Shown here: positions 17,673 to 24,974 of the stretch, in pieces
Numbering within the stretch: the stretch's first letter is position 1
How the letters are laid out: the number at the start of each line of letters is the position of its first letter
NCBI GenBank assembly: GCA_910575105.1
Contig: CAJTDK010000018.1
Coordinates: 1 to 64,000, forward strand
DNA from: Lachnospiraceae bacterium
GTDB taxonomy: Bacteria; Bacillota; Clostridia; Lachnospirales; Lachnospiraceae
DNA: 64,000 nucleotides
Direction: 5' to 3'
Program-made: the position numbers and the translations under genes
Notes under the pieces: model-generated
Database searches by the model: none
Told to the model about the DNA's origin: nothing
The model's input: the letters and a program-made list of their open reading frames with translations, nothing else

Positions 17673-17978
17673 ATGGCAAGGACAGCAAATGTATTCGCAC
17701 GCGTGGAGCCGGAGATCAAAGAACAGGCAGAACAGGTGCTTGACCAGCTTGGGATACCGATGTCAAATGCAGTCGGTATGTTTTTAAGGCAGGTTGTACT
17801 TTGTCAGGGCATTCCGTTTGAGATGAAGCTGCCGAAAAAGATGCCTCTTGCATATGGCTCCCTTACAAAAGACCATTTTGATGCAGAGATAGGAAAGGGC
17901 ATGGAGGATATACGGGAAGGCAGGGTATATCCGGCAGATGCAGTGGAAGAAGAAATGCGGCGGGATTATGGGATATGA
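17673..17978 (+). CDS. RelB/DinJ family antitoxin
   Basis: The 101-aa protein begins MARTANVFARVEPEIKEQAEQVLDQLGIPMSNAVGMFLRQVV, the ribbon-helix-helix of RelB/DinJ antitoxins. The remainder (LPKKMPLAYGSLTKDHFDAEIGKGMEDI...) is the flexible toxin-wrapping part. ATG 17673 is preferred over GTG 17664 because AAAGGA fits its spacing and the family starts there. It overlaps the toxin start by four bases (ATGA). The antitoxin is intact while its toxin is frameshifted. Confidence 0.88.
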   Translation: MARTANVFARVEPEIKEQAEQVLDQLGIPMSNAVGMFLRQVVLCQGIPFEMKLPKKMPLAYGSLTKDHFDAEIGKGMEDIREGRVYPADAVEEEMRRDYGI

Positions 17979-18302
17979 GCTGGAATATCGTATATACGGC
18001 CGGAGCGAGGCGTGATCTGAGGGCTATATACGAATATATAGCGTGTGAACTGCTTGTGCCGGAAACGGCAGCGGAGCGGACGCAGCGGATCATGAAAGAG
18101 ATCCGCGCCCTTGATGAAATGCTGATGCGGTTCAGACTGTATGAGGAAGAGCCGTGGCACAGAGAAGGCCTCCGTTTTCCCTGTTGATAATTATCTTGTG
18201 TTTTATCTGCCGGATGAAACTGAAAACACAGTGAGCATTGTCCGTATCATGTACGGCGGAAGGGATATCAGCAGACAGCTTGATGAAACAAAAGTTGAAT
18301 AA
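17975..18302 (+). pseudogene. RelE/ParE-type toxin with frameshift
   Basis: The first 66 codons (MSWNIVYTAGARRDLRAIYEYIACELL..., EPWHREGLR) and the last 43 (VFPVDNYLVFYLPDETENTV..., RIMYGGRDISRQL) make a normal RelE/ParE toxin but lie in different frames. Loss of one base at about 18173 (CTCCGTTTT, where CTCCGGGTTTT-like text would restore the frame) makes the natural product end as RFPC. The toxin is almost certainly dead, so this locus is an orphan antitoxin. Confidence 0.82.
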
Positions 18303-18486
18303 AAATTTAATACTGAACCGAAAAGCATCTGTTATGAATGGCAGGTGTTTTTCTTATGCCGTAAACCACACAATTCGTGGGATGGATAGTTGTGCGGTTT
18401 ATGCTTTTGCTTGTTACCATGCGGTTTTTAAGCATATATGTGTACTGCCGGAAAGGAAAATGAAAAACGGATATTGTCTGAAAAAG

Positions 18487-18621
18487 CCGAAGCTACAGAT
18501 AGCGAGCGAGAGTGTTGATTACTCAGGAATTAATGTAATGCGGTACTAGCAGGAAGGAACTGAAAGGAGGAGCACATGATACAGATCGAGATCATGCCGG
18601 GAGAGGCGTATACCGGCCAGG
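18487..18621 (+). repeat. Direct repeat, copy B (DUF5688-associated)
   Basis: Second copy of the 135-bp direct repeat described at 17394-17528, about 1.09 kb away. The decayed toxin-antitoxin locus lies between the two copies. Confidence 0.75.
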
Positions 18622-18671
18622 AAAAACAAAGGGAAGACTTGAGAAATACAGGGAAGGACTGGAAAAACTAA
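18576..18671 (+). CDS. Short peptide MIQIEIMPGEAYTGQ..., copy B
   Basis: This is a 31-codon frame with a perfect GAAAGGAGG site, ending EDLRNTGKDWKN. It resembles the frame at 17483 and precedes a DUF5688 fragment just as copy A follows one. It may be a genuine small protein translated ahead of DUF5688. No function can be assigned. Confidence 0.3.
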   Translation: MIQIEIMPGEAYTGQEKQREDLRNTGKDWKN

Positions 18672-18734
18672 GCAGGACAAACAGGATGAGGAAGATGAAG
18701 AAGCAAATGAACAGGGAAAAAGGAGGTGGCAGCA

Positions 18735-19327
18735 ATGCGGCAGTTTGCAGAAGAGATCGCCGGGAAAATTAAAGGGTATCTCCCCAAGGAGTATCAGGAC
18801 ATGGAATGCGGGGTTGAGGAGACCCGGAAAAATAACGGCGTATACCGGACGGGGATCAGCCTGCGCAGACCGGGAGAGAGGATTGGCATTGTCATCTATA
18901 TGGAACCGTATGAGGAGAAATACAGGCAGGGCAAGGCGTTGGATGAGATCGTGAAAGATGCTGCGGCTGAGGCGAAGGAGGCTTACGCCCTGGGCAGGAC
19001 GTATCCGATAGACGGCCTGTATGATTTTGAACAGATCAAAGACCAGGTAGAACCGGTCCTGATCAATGCGGGGGCAAACCGGGAGCTGCTGCGTGACATC
19101 CCCCATGAGAGGCTGGAAGACCTGGCGGTTGCTTTCCGGACCGCCCGTTTCACGGAGACAGGGGTAATGAGTATGCGTGTGACAGACAAACACCTGGAGA
19201 AGTGGGGGATCGGGAAAGAGGAGCTTAAACGGCAGGCATTTGCGAACGTGCAGGGTTCCGGGAAGTACGTGCTCCAGGATCTTAAAGACTGTCTCATAGA
19301 ACTTTTCGGGGAGGGGAGGTCGAAGTC
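18735..19327 (+). pseudogene. DUF5688 family gene, second copy, 3'-truncated
   Basis: ATG 18735 has AAAGGAGG eight bases upstream. The frame gives MRQFAEEIAGKIKGYLPKEYQ..., NNGVYRTGISLRRPGERIGIVIYMEPY and KDQVEPVLINAGANRELLRDIPHERLEDL, closely parallel to the first copy. After about 190 residues (FANVQGSGKYVLQDLKD) it leaves the family pattern and runs in frame into the C-terminal part of a sigma-like protein. The apparent 309-aa fusion is thus a chance product of a deletion plus a frameshift. Confidence 0.65.
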
Positions 19328-19655
19328 ATGCGGGAACAGTACACAGAGTTTTACAAGGATAAAGAACAGCCTGCTGTCACTGGAGGGTTTTACAGACGGT
19401 GGGGGAAATGTGATTGACTTCATTGCTGATGAAGCAGTGGATGTTGTGGAAACCGTTGTCCATGCAGTGATGATGGACAGGCTGAAAGTTGCCCTTTCCT
19501 TATTGTCGGATGGTGAGCAGGCATTGGTAAAGGCAATCTTCTTTGAGGAACTTTCCGAGAGGGAAGTCGGATTGCGGTTAGGCATAACGCAGAGTGTTGT
19601 AAACAAACGCAAAGCCAAAATCCTTGCGAAGCTGAGAACGATAATCGAGAACTAA
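19328..19655 (+). pseudogene. Sigma-70-like ICE regulator with frameshift
   Basis: From ATG 19328 (GGGAGG upstream) the frame MREQYTEFYKDKEQPAVTGG, FYRRWGKCD ends at 19417. One frame over, VIDFIADEAVDVVETVVHAV then ALSLLSDGEQALVKAIFFEELSEREVGLRLGITQSVVNKRKAKIL continues to 19655, with a sigma-70 region 4-like helix-turn-helix at its end. One extra base in the run GGGGGAAA (19401-19408) explains the split. Small proteins with this layout are usual in Tn1549-like elements. Confidence 0.65.
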
Positions 19656-19748
19656 ATTTTATGGCGTTCAGCCCCTTGCGTTTTCCTTTGGGAAAATGAG
19701 GGGGCTTTTCCTGCCCTCTCAATCAATTTCGATTGGAGGAAAAGAAAC

Positions 19749-20174
19749 ATGGCATATAACCACGGACGGGAGGACAGGAAATGGCGCATCTGGAAAGAAG
19801 CTGAGGAAAAGGTTTTGCGAAAGTGCGGCGTTAATGAAACGGTCATTGAACAAATCCGCACAGACGATAGGGCAGATTTTAATTCCAACAGGCGGTTTTA
19901 CCGATGGGTGAGCGACTTCGGGGAATACCTTGAGGAAATGGAGAGTGGGGAGAAACAGGCAGAGATAAAGACGGTAACGGATTTACTGGATGAGATTGAA
20001 AGCGAAACTCTGTATCTTGCCTTAGTCACAGTGGACAGACGTACATTACAAATCGTCTTGCTGAAAATGCAGAGTTACTCCACAAAAGAAATTGCCCCGC
20101 TCGTGCATTTGACGGCAGGGGCTGTTTATGCGAGGGTGGCTCATTTACGTAAGAAGTTGCGTAAGATTTTATAA
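19749..20174 (+). CDS. Sigma-70-like/HTH regulator of ICE type
   Basis: The 141-aa protein starts MAYNHGREDRKWRIWKEAEEKVLRKCGVNE after GATTGGAGGAAAAGAAAC. Its C-terminus, LQIVLLKMQSYSTKEIAPLVHLTAGAVYARVAHLRKKLRKIL, is a sigma region 4-type helix-turn-helix. The frame is intact. It probably regulates transfer or maintenance genes of an ICE. No target is visible, since the genes downstream are fragments. Confidence 0.65.
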   Translation: MAYNHGREDRKWRIWKEAEEKVLRKCGVNETVIEQIRTDDRADFNSNRRFYRWVSDFGEYLEEMESGEKQAEIKTVTDLLDEIESETLYLALVTVDRRTLQIVLLKMQSYSTKEIAPLVHLTAGAVYARVAHLRKKLRKIL

Positions 20175-20271
20175 CAATTTAGTCTGCTTTTCTGTGAAAT
20201 GTTGGGTGAGAGGTCAAAGGTTTCTCACTCATTCTTGATATAGGGTATTTCTATATATGTTCTCTAATGAA

Positions 20272-20891
20272 ATTATACAGAGGTAAAAAGGCCCGAGCAT
20301 GCGGTAAAGCTGTTTGTCCGGTTTGCCATAGAGAAAGGGGTTATCGCCCATGGCATGGAGCTGATGACGGCGCTGTACAGAATCGTCCAGGGGATAGTCA
20401 GCACGATCATGGAGACAGCGGGGCTTGGGCGGACAAAAAAGACGGTGCTGCCGGAAGAGATCGTGGAGGCGGTGGAAAACTGTGGATTTTTTGAGAGCAT
20501 TCCTTTGTGGGCGGTGACGCTGATCGGGGAACTGTTCATCACGGTGCTGAGCTTTGTCATGATCATGAGCGTGTACGGGCGGTTATTCCGTCTGTATCTG
20601 TACACGGCGGTCGCGCCGGTCCCCCTGTCATCGTTTGCCGGGGAGCCGACGCAGAACATCGGGAAGAGCTTTCTAAAATCCTATGCGGCGGTATGCCTGG
20701 AGGGTGTGGTCATCGTGCTTGCCTGTGTGATATTTTCGGAGTACGCCTCCTCGCCGCCGGCTGTTGATAAGGACGCAGCGGCGGTAACAATGGTGTGGGG
20801 CTATATCGGGGAGCTGGTCTTTAACATGCTGGTGTTAGTGAGCGCGGTAAAGATGGCAGACCGGGTCGTGCGGGAGATGATGGGGTTATGA
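20272..20891 (+). pseudogene. VirB6/TrbL-like conjugation membrane protein (CD1112 type), 5'-truncated
   Basis: In-frame sequence starts without a start codon (NYTEVKRPEHAVKLFVRFAIEKG) and continues VIAHGMELMTALYRIVQGI, four or so membrane segments, PVPLSSFAGEPTQNIGKSFLKSYAAVCLEGVVIV and MADRVVREMMGL. This is the C-terminal two thirds of the T4SS inner-membrane channel protein. An internal ATG at 20355 could give a 178-aa product but has no good ribosome binding site. PrgI and VirB4, its usual downstream partners, follow after an inserted toxin-antitoxin pair. Confidence 0.78.
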
Positions 20892-20972
20892 TGATAGATC
20901 AAACGTTGAAGAATGTATATAATTATGTTATGATTATGTACAACGATACAACATGGGAAAGGAGCTGATGAA

Positions 20973-21236
20973 ATGCCGGTGATCAGGCCGATAACGGATT
21001 TAAGGAATACGAATGAGATCTCAGAGATCTGTCATAAACAGCAGCAGCCTGTATTTATTACGAAAAACGGATACGGGGATCTGGTAGTAATGAGCATGGA
21101 AGCATACGATGAGCTGATAAGCATGAACTGTGTTGACAGAGCCATCTATGAGGCGGAGCGCGGAAAGGAAAGCGGAGAAGAACTGCTGGATGCAGGTGAA
21201 TCTCTGGCGCAGCTGAGGAGGAAGCATTTTGGATAG
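20973..21236 (+). CDS. Phd/YefM-family antitoxin
   Basis: The 87-aa protein begins MPVIRPITDLRNTNEISEICHKQQQPVFITKNGYGDLVVMSMEAYDEL, the Phd/YefM DNA-binding fold. The C-terminus is the toxin-binding part. AAAGGAGC precedes the start. It overlaps the toxin by eight bases. The promoter region (about 20900-20965) is A+T-rich with several TATGAT-like -10 candidates and inverted TGTAC/GATAC elements, suiting autoregulation. Confidence 0.9.
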   Translation: MPVIRPITDLRNTNEISEICHKQQQPVFITKNGYGDLVVMSMEAYDELISMNCVDRAIYEAERGKESGEELLDAGESLAQLRRKHFG

Positions 21237-21531
21237 ATACAAGGTGAAGATGTTTCCGCAGGCGTACCGGGATTTGGATAAGATCTATGAGCAGATCGCG
21301 CTGAAGAGCAATTATGCTGATGAGGCCCTGGCGCTGGTAAAAAGGATTGAAGATGCCATTCTCAGTCTTGAAAACTATCCGTTCCGGGGCGCAGAGCGGA
21401 AACAGGGTTTCTATGCGTATAAAGGGTACCGGCAGTTGTTTGTGTCAGGCTATATCATTGTCTATGAGGTGTTTGAGCAGGAGAAGGTGGCTGCGGTTGT
21501 AACGGTCAAATTCAGCGGAAGTGAATTTTAA
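21229..21531 (+). CDS. RelE/ParE-family toxin
   Basis: The 100-aa protein MDRYKVKMFPQAYRDLDKIYEQIALKSNYADEAL... ends YIIVYEVFEQEKVAAVVTVKFSGSEF, a complete RelE/ParE fold. The start is TTG 21229, with GAGGAGG about eight bases upstream. It forms a type II pair with the gene before it. Unlike the pair at 17.7 kb, this one is intact. It sits between virB6 and prgI, genes that are normally adjacent, so the pair was inserted or captured there. Confidence 0.87.
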   Translation: MDRYKVKMFPQAYRDLDKIYEQIALKSNYADEALALVKRIEDAILSLENYPFRGAERKQGFYAYKGYRQLFVSGYIIVYEVFEQEKVAAVVTVKFSGSEF

Positions 21532-21667
21532 ACATTTCTCCGGAATCAGCAACAGTAATAGTAATAGACAGGATAAATAGAATAAATAGATAAAACAAAG
21601 GATGAGACCGTCACTTTTTCAGAAGGTGGCGGTTTTTTCTGTCCAAAAGTAAAGGAGGATGTATTTT

Positions 21668-22042
21668 TTGGAAGTAAAGATTAACAGAGAGATCCGTAAC
21701 TATACAGAATATATGTTTTTCGGGCTGTCCCTGCGGCAGCTCATTTTTTCGGTCCTGGCCTGCGGTGTCGCGGCAGGGCTTTATTATCTCCTGCGCCCGT
21801 ATCTGGACGTGGAGACATTAAGCTGGGTATGCGTCCTGGGGGCATTCCCCTTTGCGCTGCTCGGCTTTGTCCGGTATCACGGCATGAACGCGGAGCAGTT
21901 CTTATGGGCCTGGATCAAGTCGCGGCTCCTGATCCCGAAGCGCCTGGTGTTCCGCCCGGAGAATCTGTACTATGAGGCATTAAAGGAGGGCATTGAGAAA
22001 AAAGAGAAGGAGGGCTTGAAAAAACATGGTAAGAACACTTAA
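21668..22042 (+). CDS. PrgI family conjugation protein
   Basis: The product MEVKINREIRNYTEYMFFGL, SLRQLIFSVLACGVAAGLYYLLRPYL... is a PrgI protein (about 124 aa) with two membrane segments and a basic tail. TTG 21668 is chosen because GGAGG (21654-21658) abuts the ATG at 21659 but sits nine bases from the TTG, and because PrgI proteins start with MEVKINKEIR-like text. It is a small membrane component of the T4SS. It overlaps virB4 by 17 bases. Confidence 0.88.
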   Translation: MEVKINREIRNYTEYMFFGLSLRQLIFSVLACGVAAGLYYLLRPYLDVETLSWVCVLGAFPFALLGFVRYHGMNAEQFLWAWIKSRLLIPKRLVFRPENLYYEALKEGIEKKEKEGLKKHGKNT

Positions 22043-22236
22043 AAATATCTTCCGGCAGGACAGGGAGAAGTTCGTGGTGCCAAAAAGCGTACAGCAGGCA
22101 GTCCCCATCCTGGCGGTGTGGGAAAACGGGATCTTCCAGATAGCGAAGAATAAATTCGCCCGCACCTATAAGTTTGAGGACATCAACTACGCGGTGGCAA
22201 GCAGGGAGGACCAGGAGGCGATGTTCCTGGAATGGT
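22026..22236 (+). pseudogene. VirB4-like conjugation ATPase (CD1110 type), N-terminal stub
   Basis: MVRTLKNIFRQDREKFVVPK, SVQQAVPILAVWENGIFQI, then KFARTYKFEDINYAVASREDQEAMFLEWF is the start of the CD1110-type VirB4 ATPase. It is cut at about residue 70, where sequence coding an integrase on the other strand begins. All ATPase motifs are lost, so the transfer system in this copy cannot work. Confidence 0.85.
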
Positions 22237-22353
22237 TTCATGCTCCCACGCCTGTGCTTCCCGCTTCTGGGTCTGCTTGCGCTCCCCTTTCCAGTTTGTA
22301 AAACGATAGATTACCCGCCACGTCCCCGTAGCGTTGTCTTTGTATACAGCCAT
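22237..22353 (-). pseudogene. Tyrosine integrase, N-terminal fragment
   Basis: From ATG 22353 (AAAGGAGATGATTTGA upstream) the minus strand reads MAVYKDNATGTWRVIYRFTN, WKGERKQTQKREAQAWEHE, the arm-binding N-terminus of Tn916/Tn1549-like integrases. As I recall the family, about six residues (GF-TKR) are missing between QKR and EAQ, apparently a slip between KR repeats. It stops where virB4 begins in the opposite direction, so the catalytic domain is gone. Confidence 0.75.
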
Positions 22354-22390
22354 TCAAATCATCTCCTTTCCACGCAAAATCTTTTGCGTT

Positions 22391-22570
22391 TTAATCGCTG
22401 TAACAGACTTTTTTATGAAAAAATGTAGCGTTCACACGACCAGCCACCGTCAGATAGCCCTGTTTCTGTAATTCTGCGTTCAGTTCTCGCACAATCTGGT
22501 AGGCTTTTGACTTTGACACCCGCAATTCCGCTGCCATTTCTTCCACAGTCATAAATGATTTTTCTGCCAT
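22391..22570 (-). CDS. Excisionase-like small HTH protein
   Basis: This 59-aa protein reads MAEKSFMTVEEMAAELRVSK, SKAYQIVRELNAELQKQGYL, TVAGRVNATFFHKKVCYSD. The winged-helix MTVEEMAAEL-VSK-YQIVRELN is typical of ICE excisionase or HTH_17 proteins encoded just before the integrase. GGGGAGG lies upstream of ATG 22570. It precedes the integrase fragment, with the expected xis-int order. It is intact but has no integrase to act with here. Confidence 0.75.
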   Translation of the reverse strand: MAEKSFMTVEEMAAELRVSKSKAYQIVRELNAELQKQGYLTVAGRVNATFFHKKVCYSD

Positions 22571-22593
22571 TCCGTTATCCTCCCCTTTCTTTG

Positions 22594-22749
22594 CTTAACT
22601 GTTTTTGCTTAAGCTATATCCATAATACTAAATAAATTCAGTTAAGTCAAGTGGTTTGCAGAAAAATCTTAACTTTTTTTATTTAAGTTCCTCTTGCTAT
22701 TCCTATTGCACCATGTTATACTAACTTCAACAGAAATGTTTAAGTCAAG
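22594..22749. promoter_or_regulatory. Divergent control region with TTAAGTCAAG repeats
   Basis: TTAAGTCAAG occurs at 22642-22651 and 22740-22749. CTTAACTG at 22594-22601 is an inverted partner of CAGTTAAG at 22639-22646, and more CTTAAC/TTTAAG elements lie between. The region separates the xis-like gene from the XRE repressor and probably holds the repressor's operators. Confidence 0.45.
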
Positions 22750-22787
22750 CATGGCAGTATCACGATAACTACAACGGAGGTTTTATT

Positions 22788-23348
22788 ATGGCAATCGGCA
22801 AGCGAATCCGCTTTTTCCGTAATCGGAAAGGCATGACACAGAAGCAGTTAGGGGAAATCCTCGGTTTTCTCGGAAAGACCTCTGATGTCCGTATGGCACA
22901 ATATGAAACCGAAGCGAGGACGCCAAAGCACGACCTTGTAAAAGAAATGGCGAATATTTTTGATGTAAGCACCCATGCCCTTACTGTGCCGGATATTGAT
23001 ACCTATATCGGACTTATGCACACGCTCTTTGCGTTGGAAGATATGTACGGGCTGAAAATCGGGGAGATTGACGGGGAAATCTGCCTGCGCCTTGACAAGT
23101 CCGACTATTCCACTTACACGTCCATGTTCGATATGTTCCACGCATGGCAGGAGCAAACCGCCCAACTGGAACGGGGCGAGATAAGCAGAGAGGAATACGA
23201 CCAGTGGCGGTACAAGTACCCGGAACTGGACACTTCAAAGCATTGGGCAAAAGTCCCCTCACAGGCGGTCAGTGATATGCTCATGGAGGAATTTCAGAAA
23301 ATCGGGAAAGAAGAAAAGAAAACAGCTAAAAAGAAAAAGCAGAAATAA
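22788..23348 (+). CDS. XRE-family repressor of the ICE
   Basis: The 186-aa protein has an N-terminal helix-turn-helix (MAIGKRIRFFRNRKGMTQKQ, LGEILGF...ARTPKHDLVKEMANIFDVS, residues 1-62), a mixed middle domain and a lysine-rich tail (KEEKKTAKKKKQK). ACGGAGG precedes ATG 22788. It is divergent from xis/int, a common layout in which it represses excision. It ends with its own terminator close to guaA. Confidence 0.87.
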   Translation: MAIGKRIRFFRNRKGMTQKQLGEILGFLGKTSDVRMAQYETEARTPKHDLVKEMANIFDVSTHALTVPDIDTYIGLMHTLFALEDMYGLKIGEIDGEICLRLDKSDYSTYTSMFDMFHAWQEQTAQLERGEISREEYDQWRYKYPELDTSKHWAKVPSQAVSDMLMEEFQKIGKEEKKTAKKKKQK

Positions 23349-23358
23349 GCATAAAAAG

Positions 23359-23407
23359 ACCTTGCCGAAATTCAGTTTCCATATCTGAAAATCAGCAAGG
23401 TTTTCTT
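23359..23407 (+). terminator. Terminator of the XRE repressor
   Basis: ACCTTGC (23359-23365) pairs with GCAAGGT (23395-23401), with an inner TTCAG/CTGAA stem, followed by TTTCTT. Confidence 0.75.
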
Positions 23408-23524
23408 ATGCCATTGATGTAATTATTTAGTGCGTGATGTTGAAAATGTTGCCAAACCGTTGCCGAAACTTAAACAAATTTGTTTGGAAGCCGCATAAAT
23501 ACTAGGCCATTAAATCTCATTTCA
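23408..23524. other. Element end and candidate attachment region next to guaA
   Basis: TTGCCAAAC (23449-23457) and TTGCCGAAA (23460-23468) form direct repeats; a third TTGCCGAAA (23362-23370) lies in the preceding terminator. A palindrome AAACAAATTTGTTT follows. Such short direct repeats resemble integrase arm sites. The core attachment sequence would be at or beside the guaA 3' end (23525 on), a known island integration target. I could not find a second copy in the window, so the other end is unresolved. Confidence 0.4.
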
Positions 23525-24817
23525 TCACTCAAATTCTATCGTCGCCGGCGGCTTAGGACTCATATCATAGCAAACCCGGTTCACATTCTCCACCTCTGAA
23601 AGTACCCGCCCCGTTATCGTCTCCAGCACATCCCAGTCCACCTTCTCAACAGATGCTGTCATAGCATCAACCGTGTTAATCGCACGGATAATCACCATAT
23701 ATTCAAACACCCGCGCATTGTTCTTCATGCCGACAGACTTGAAATCCGGCACCACAGTAAAATACTGCCACACTTTCTTATCAAGCCCCGCCCTCGCGAA
23801 TTCCTCCCGGAGGATCGCATCAGACTCCCGGACTGCCTCCAGCCTGTCTCTGGTAATCGCCCCCAGACATCTTACGCCCAGCCCCGGGCCCGGGAACGGC
23901 TGGCGGTATACCATATCGTGAGGAAGTCCAAGCTCCACGCCGCATGCCCGCACTTCATCCTTGAAAAGCTGCTTTAAAGGCTCAACCAGCTCGAACTTCA
24001 GGTCTTTCGGAAGGCCGCCCACATTGTGGTGGGACTTAACCATCTTTGCTGTCTTCGTCCCGCTCTCAATAATATCCGGGTAAATGGTTCCCTGACCGAG
24101 GAAATCAATCCCCTCAAGCTTTCTCGCCTCTTCTTCAAAGACACGGATGAACTCTCCGCCGATAATCTTGCGTTTCTGCTCCGGATCTGCCACACCTGCA
24201 AGCTTGCCCAGGAACCGCTCTGCTGCGTCTACATAGATCAGGTTCGCATGAAGCTCATCACGGAATACCTTTACCACGCTCTCCGATTCATCCTTCCGCA
24301 TCAGGCCATGGTTGACATGTACGCATACAAGCTGCTTCCCGATCGCCTTTATGAGCATGGCCGCCACCACAGAAGAGTCAACGCCGCCAGACAGCGCTAG
24401 AAGCACCTTCCTGTCACCTACCTGCTGACGGATCAGTTCGGTCTGGTCCGCAATAAAATTTTTCATATTCCAGTTGGCTTCTGCTCTGCAAGTCTCAAAG
24501 ATAAATCTTTTCCATGCATCCCTATCCGGCAGCGCATCAAGCTGCATCTCACACCGAGACTGCGGATAATCAATGGAAATCATAGGAATCCCAAGCTCAT
24601 AAAGCTCCGGCCTGATCTCCACCGGCGCTCCGTCAACGATACGGTTCTCGCCGCCATTAAGCACAATTCCTTTGACATTGTCAAACAACTTTAATTCCTC
24701 TGCCGTGATATCATGAGGATGAATCTCACTGTACACGCCAAGCTCACGGATTTCTCTGGCAGCTACTGTATTCTGTGTACTGCCCAGATCCAGAATTATG
24801 ATTAAATCTTGTTTCAT
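23525..24817 (-). CDS. guaA: GMP synthase with reduced glutaminase domain
   Basis: The 430-aa protein contains the complete ATP-PPase half (LLALSGGVDSSVVAAMLIKA, the P-loop) and dimerization half (QPFPGPGLGVRCLGAITRDR, ending KPPATIEFE). It catalyses XMP amination to GMP. The usual enzyme is about 510-525 aa. Here the glutamine amidotransferase part is only about 110 residues: it keeps the start (IIILDLGSTQNTVAAREIRE) and GGENRIVDGAPVEI, but reads PMISIDYPQS where the nucleophile Cys (GICYGMQ) belongs. The segment with the catalytic His/Glu is absent. It should depend on ammonia or on a separate glutaminase subunit. No frameshift is apparent. GGAG precedes ATG 24817. Confidence 0.88.
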   Translation of the reverse strand: MKQDLIIILDLGSTQNTVAAREIRELGVYSEIHPHDITAEELKLFDNVKGIVLNGGENRIVDGAPVEIRPELYELGIPMISIDYPQSRCEMQLDALPDRDAWKRFIFETCRAEANWNMKNFIADQTELIRQQVGDRKVLLALSGGVDSSVVAAMLIKAIGKQLVCVHVNHGLMRKDESESVVKVFRDELHANLIYVDAAERFLGKLAGVADPEQKRKIIGGEFIRVFEEEARKLEGIDFLGQGTIYPDIIESGTKTAKMVKSHHNVGGLPKDLKFELVEPLKQLFKDEVRACGVELGLPHDMVYRQPFPGPGLGVRCLGAITRDRLEAVRESDAILREEFARAGLDKKVWQYFTVVPDFKSVGMKNNARVFEYMVIIRAINTVDAMTASVEKVDWDVLETITGRVLSEVENVNRVCYDMSPKPPATIEFE

Positions 24818-24910
24818 GGGTAATGTCTCCTTATCATTTTCTATCTGTCATTATAACAGACAAGTATAATCATTGTATATACATATCTTTGTCTGCGGTA
24901 TTTTCCCCTA

Positions 24911-24966
24911 TATCATGTTCTTACGGAATGCGCAGTCAGTGCGCATTCCTGACCCATGAACAGTAA
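24911..24966 (+). repeat. 56-bp inverted repeat, copy 1
   Basis: This matches the reverse complement of 28422-28477 at all but one position. It contains the hairpin GGAATGCGCA-GTCAG-TGCGCATTCC. The two copies bracket the lipoprotein, DUF362 and CyuA-like genes. Confidence 0.85.
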
Positions 24967-24974
24967 TGCTGATC

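Noticed and set aside
18735-19655. A 307-aa DUF5688-sigma fusion protein
   Set aside because: The join falls where DUF5688 similarity ends, and the sigma-like part has its own upstream start in another frame, so the long frame is accidental.
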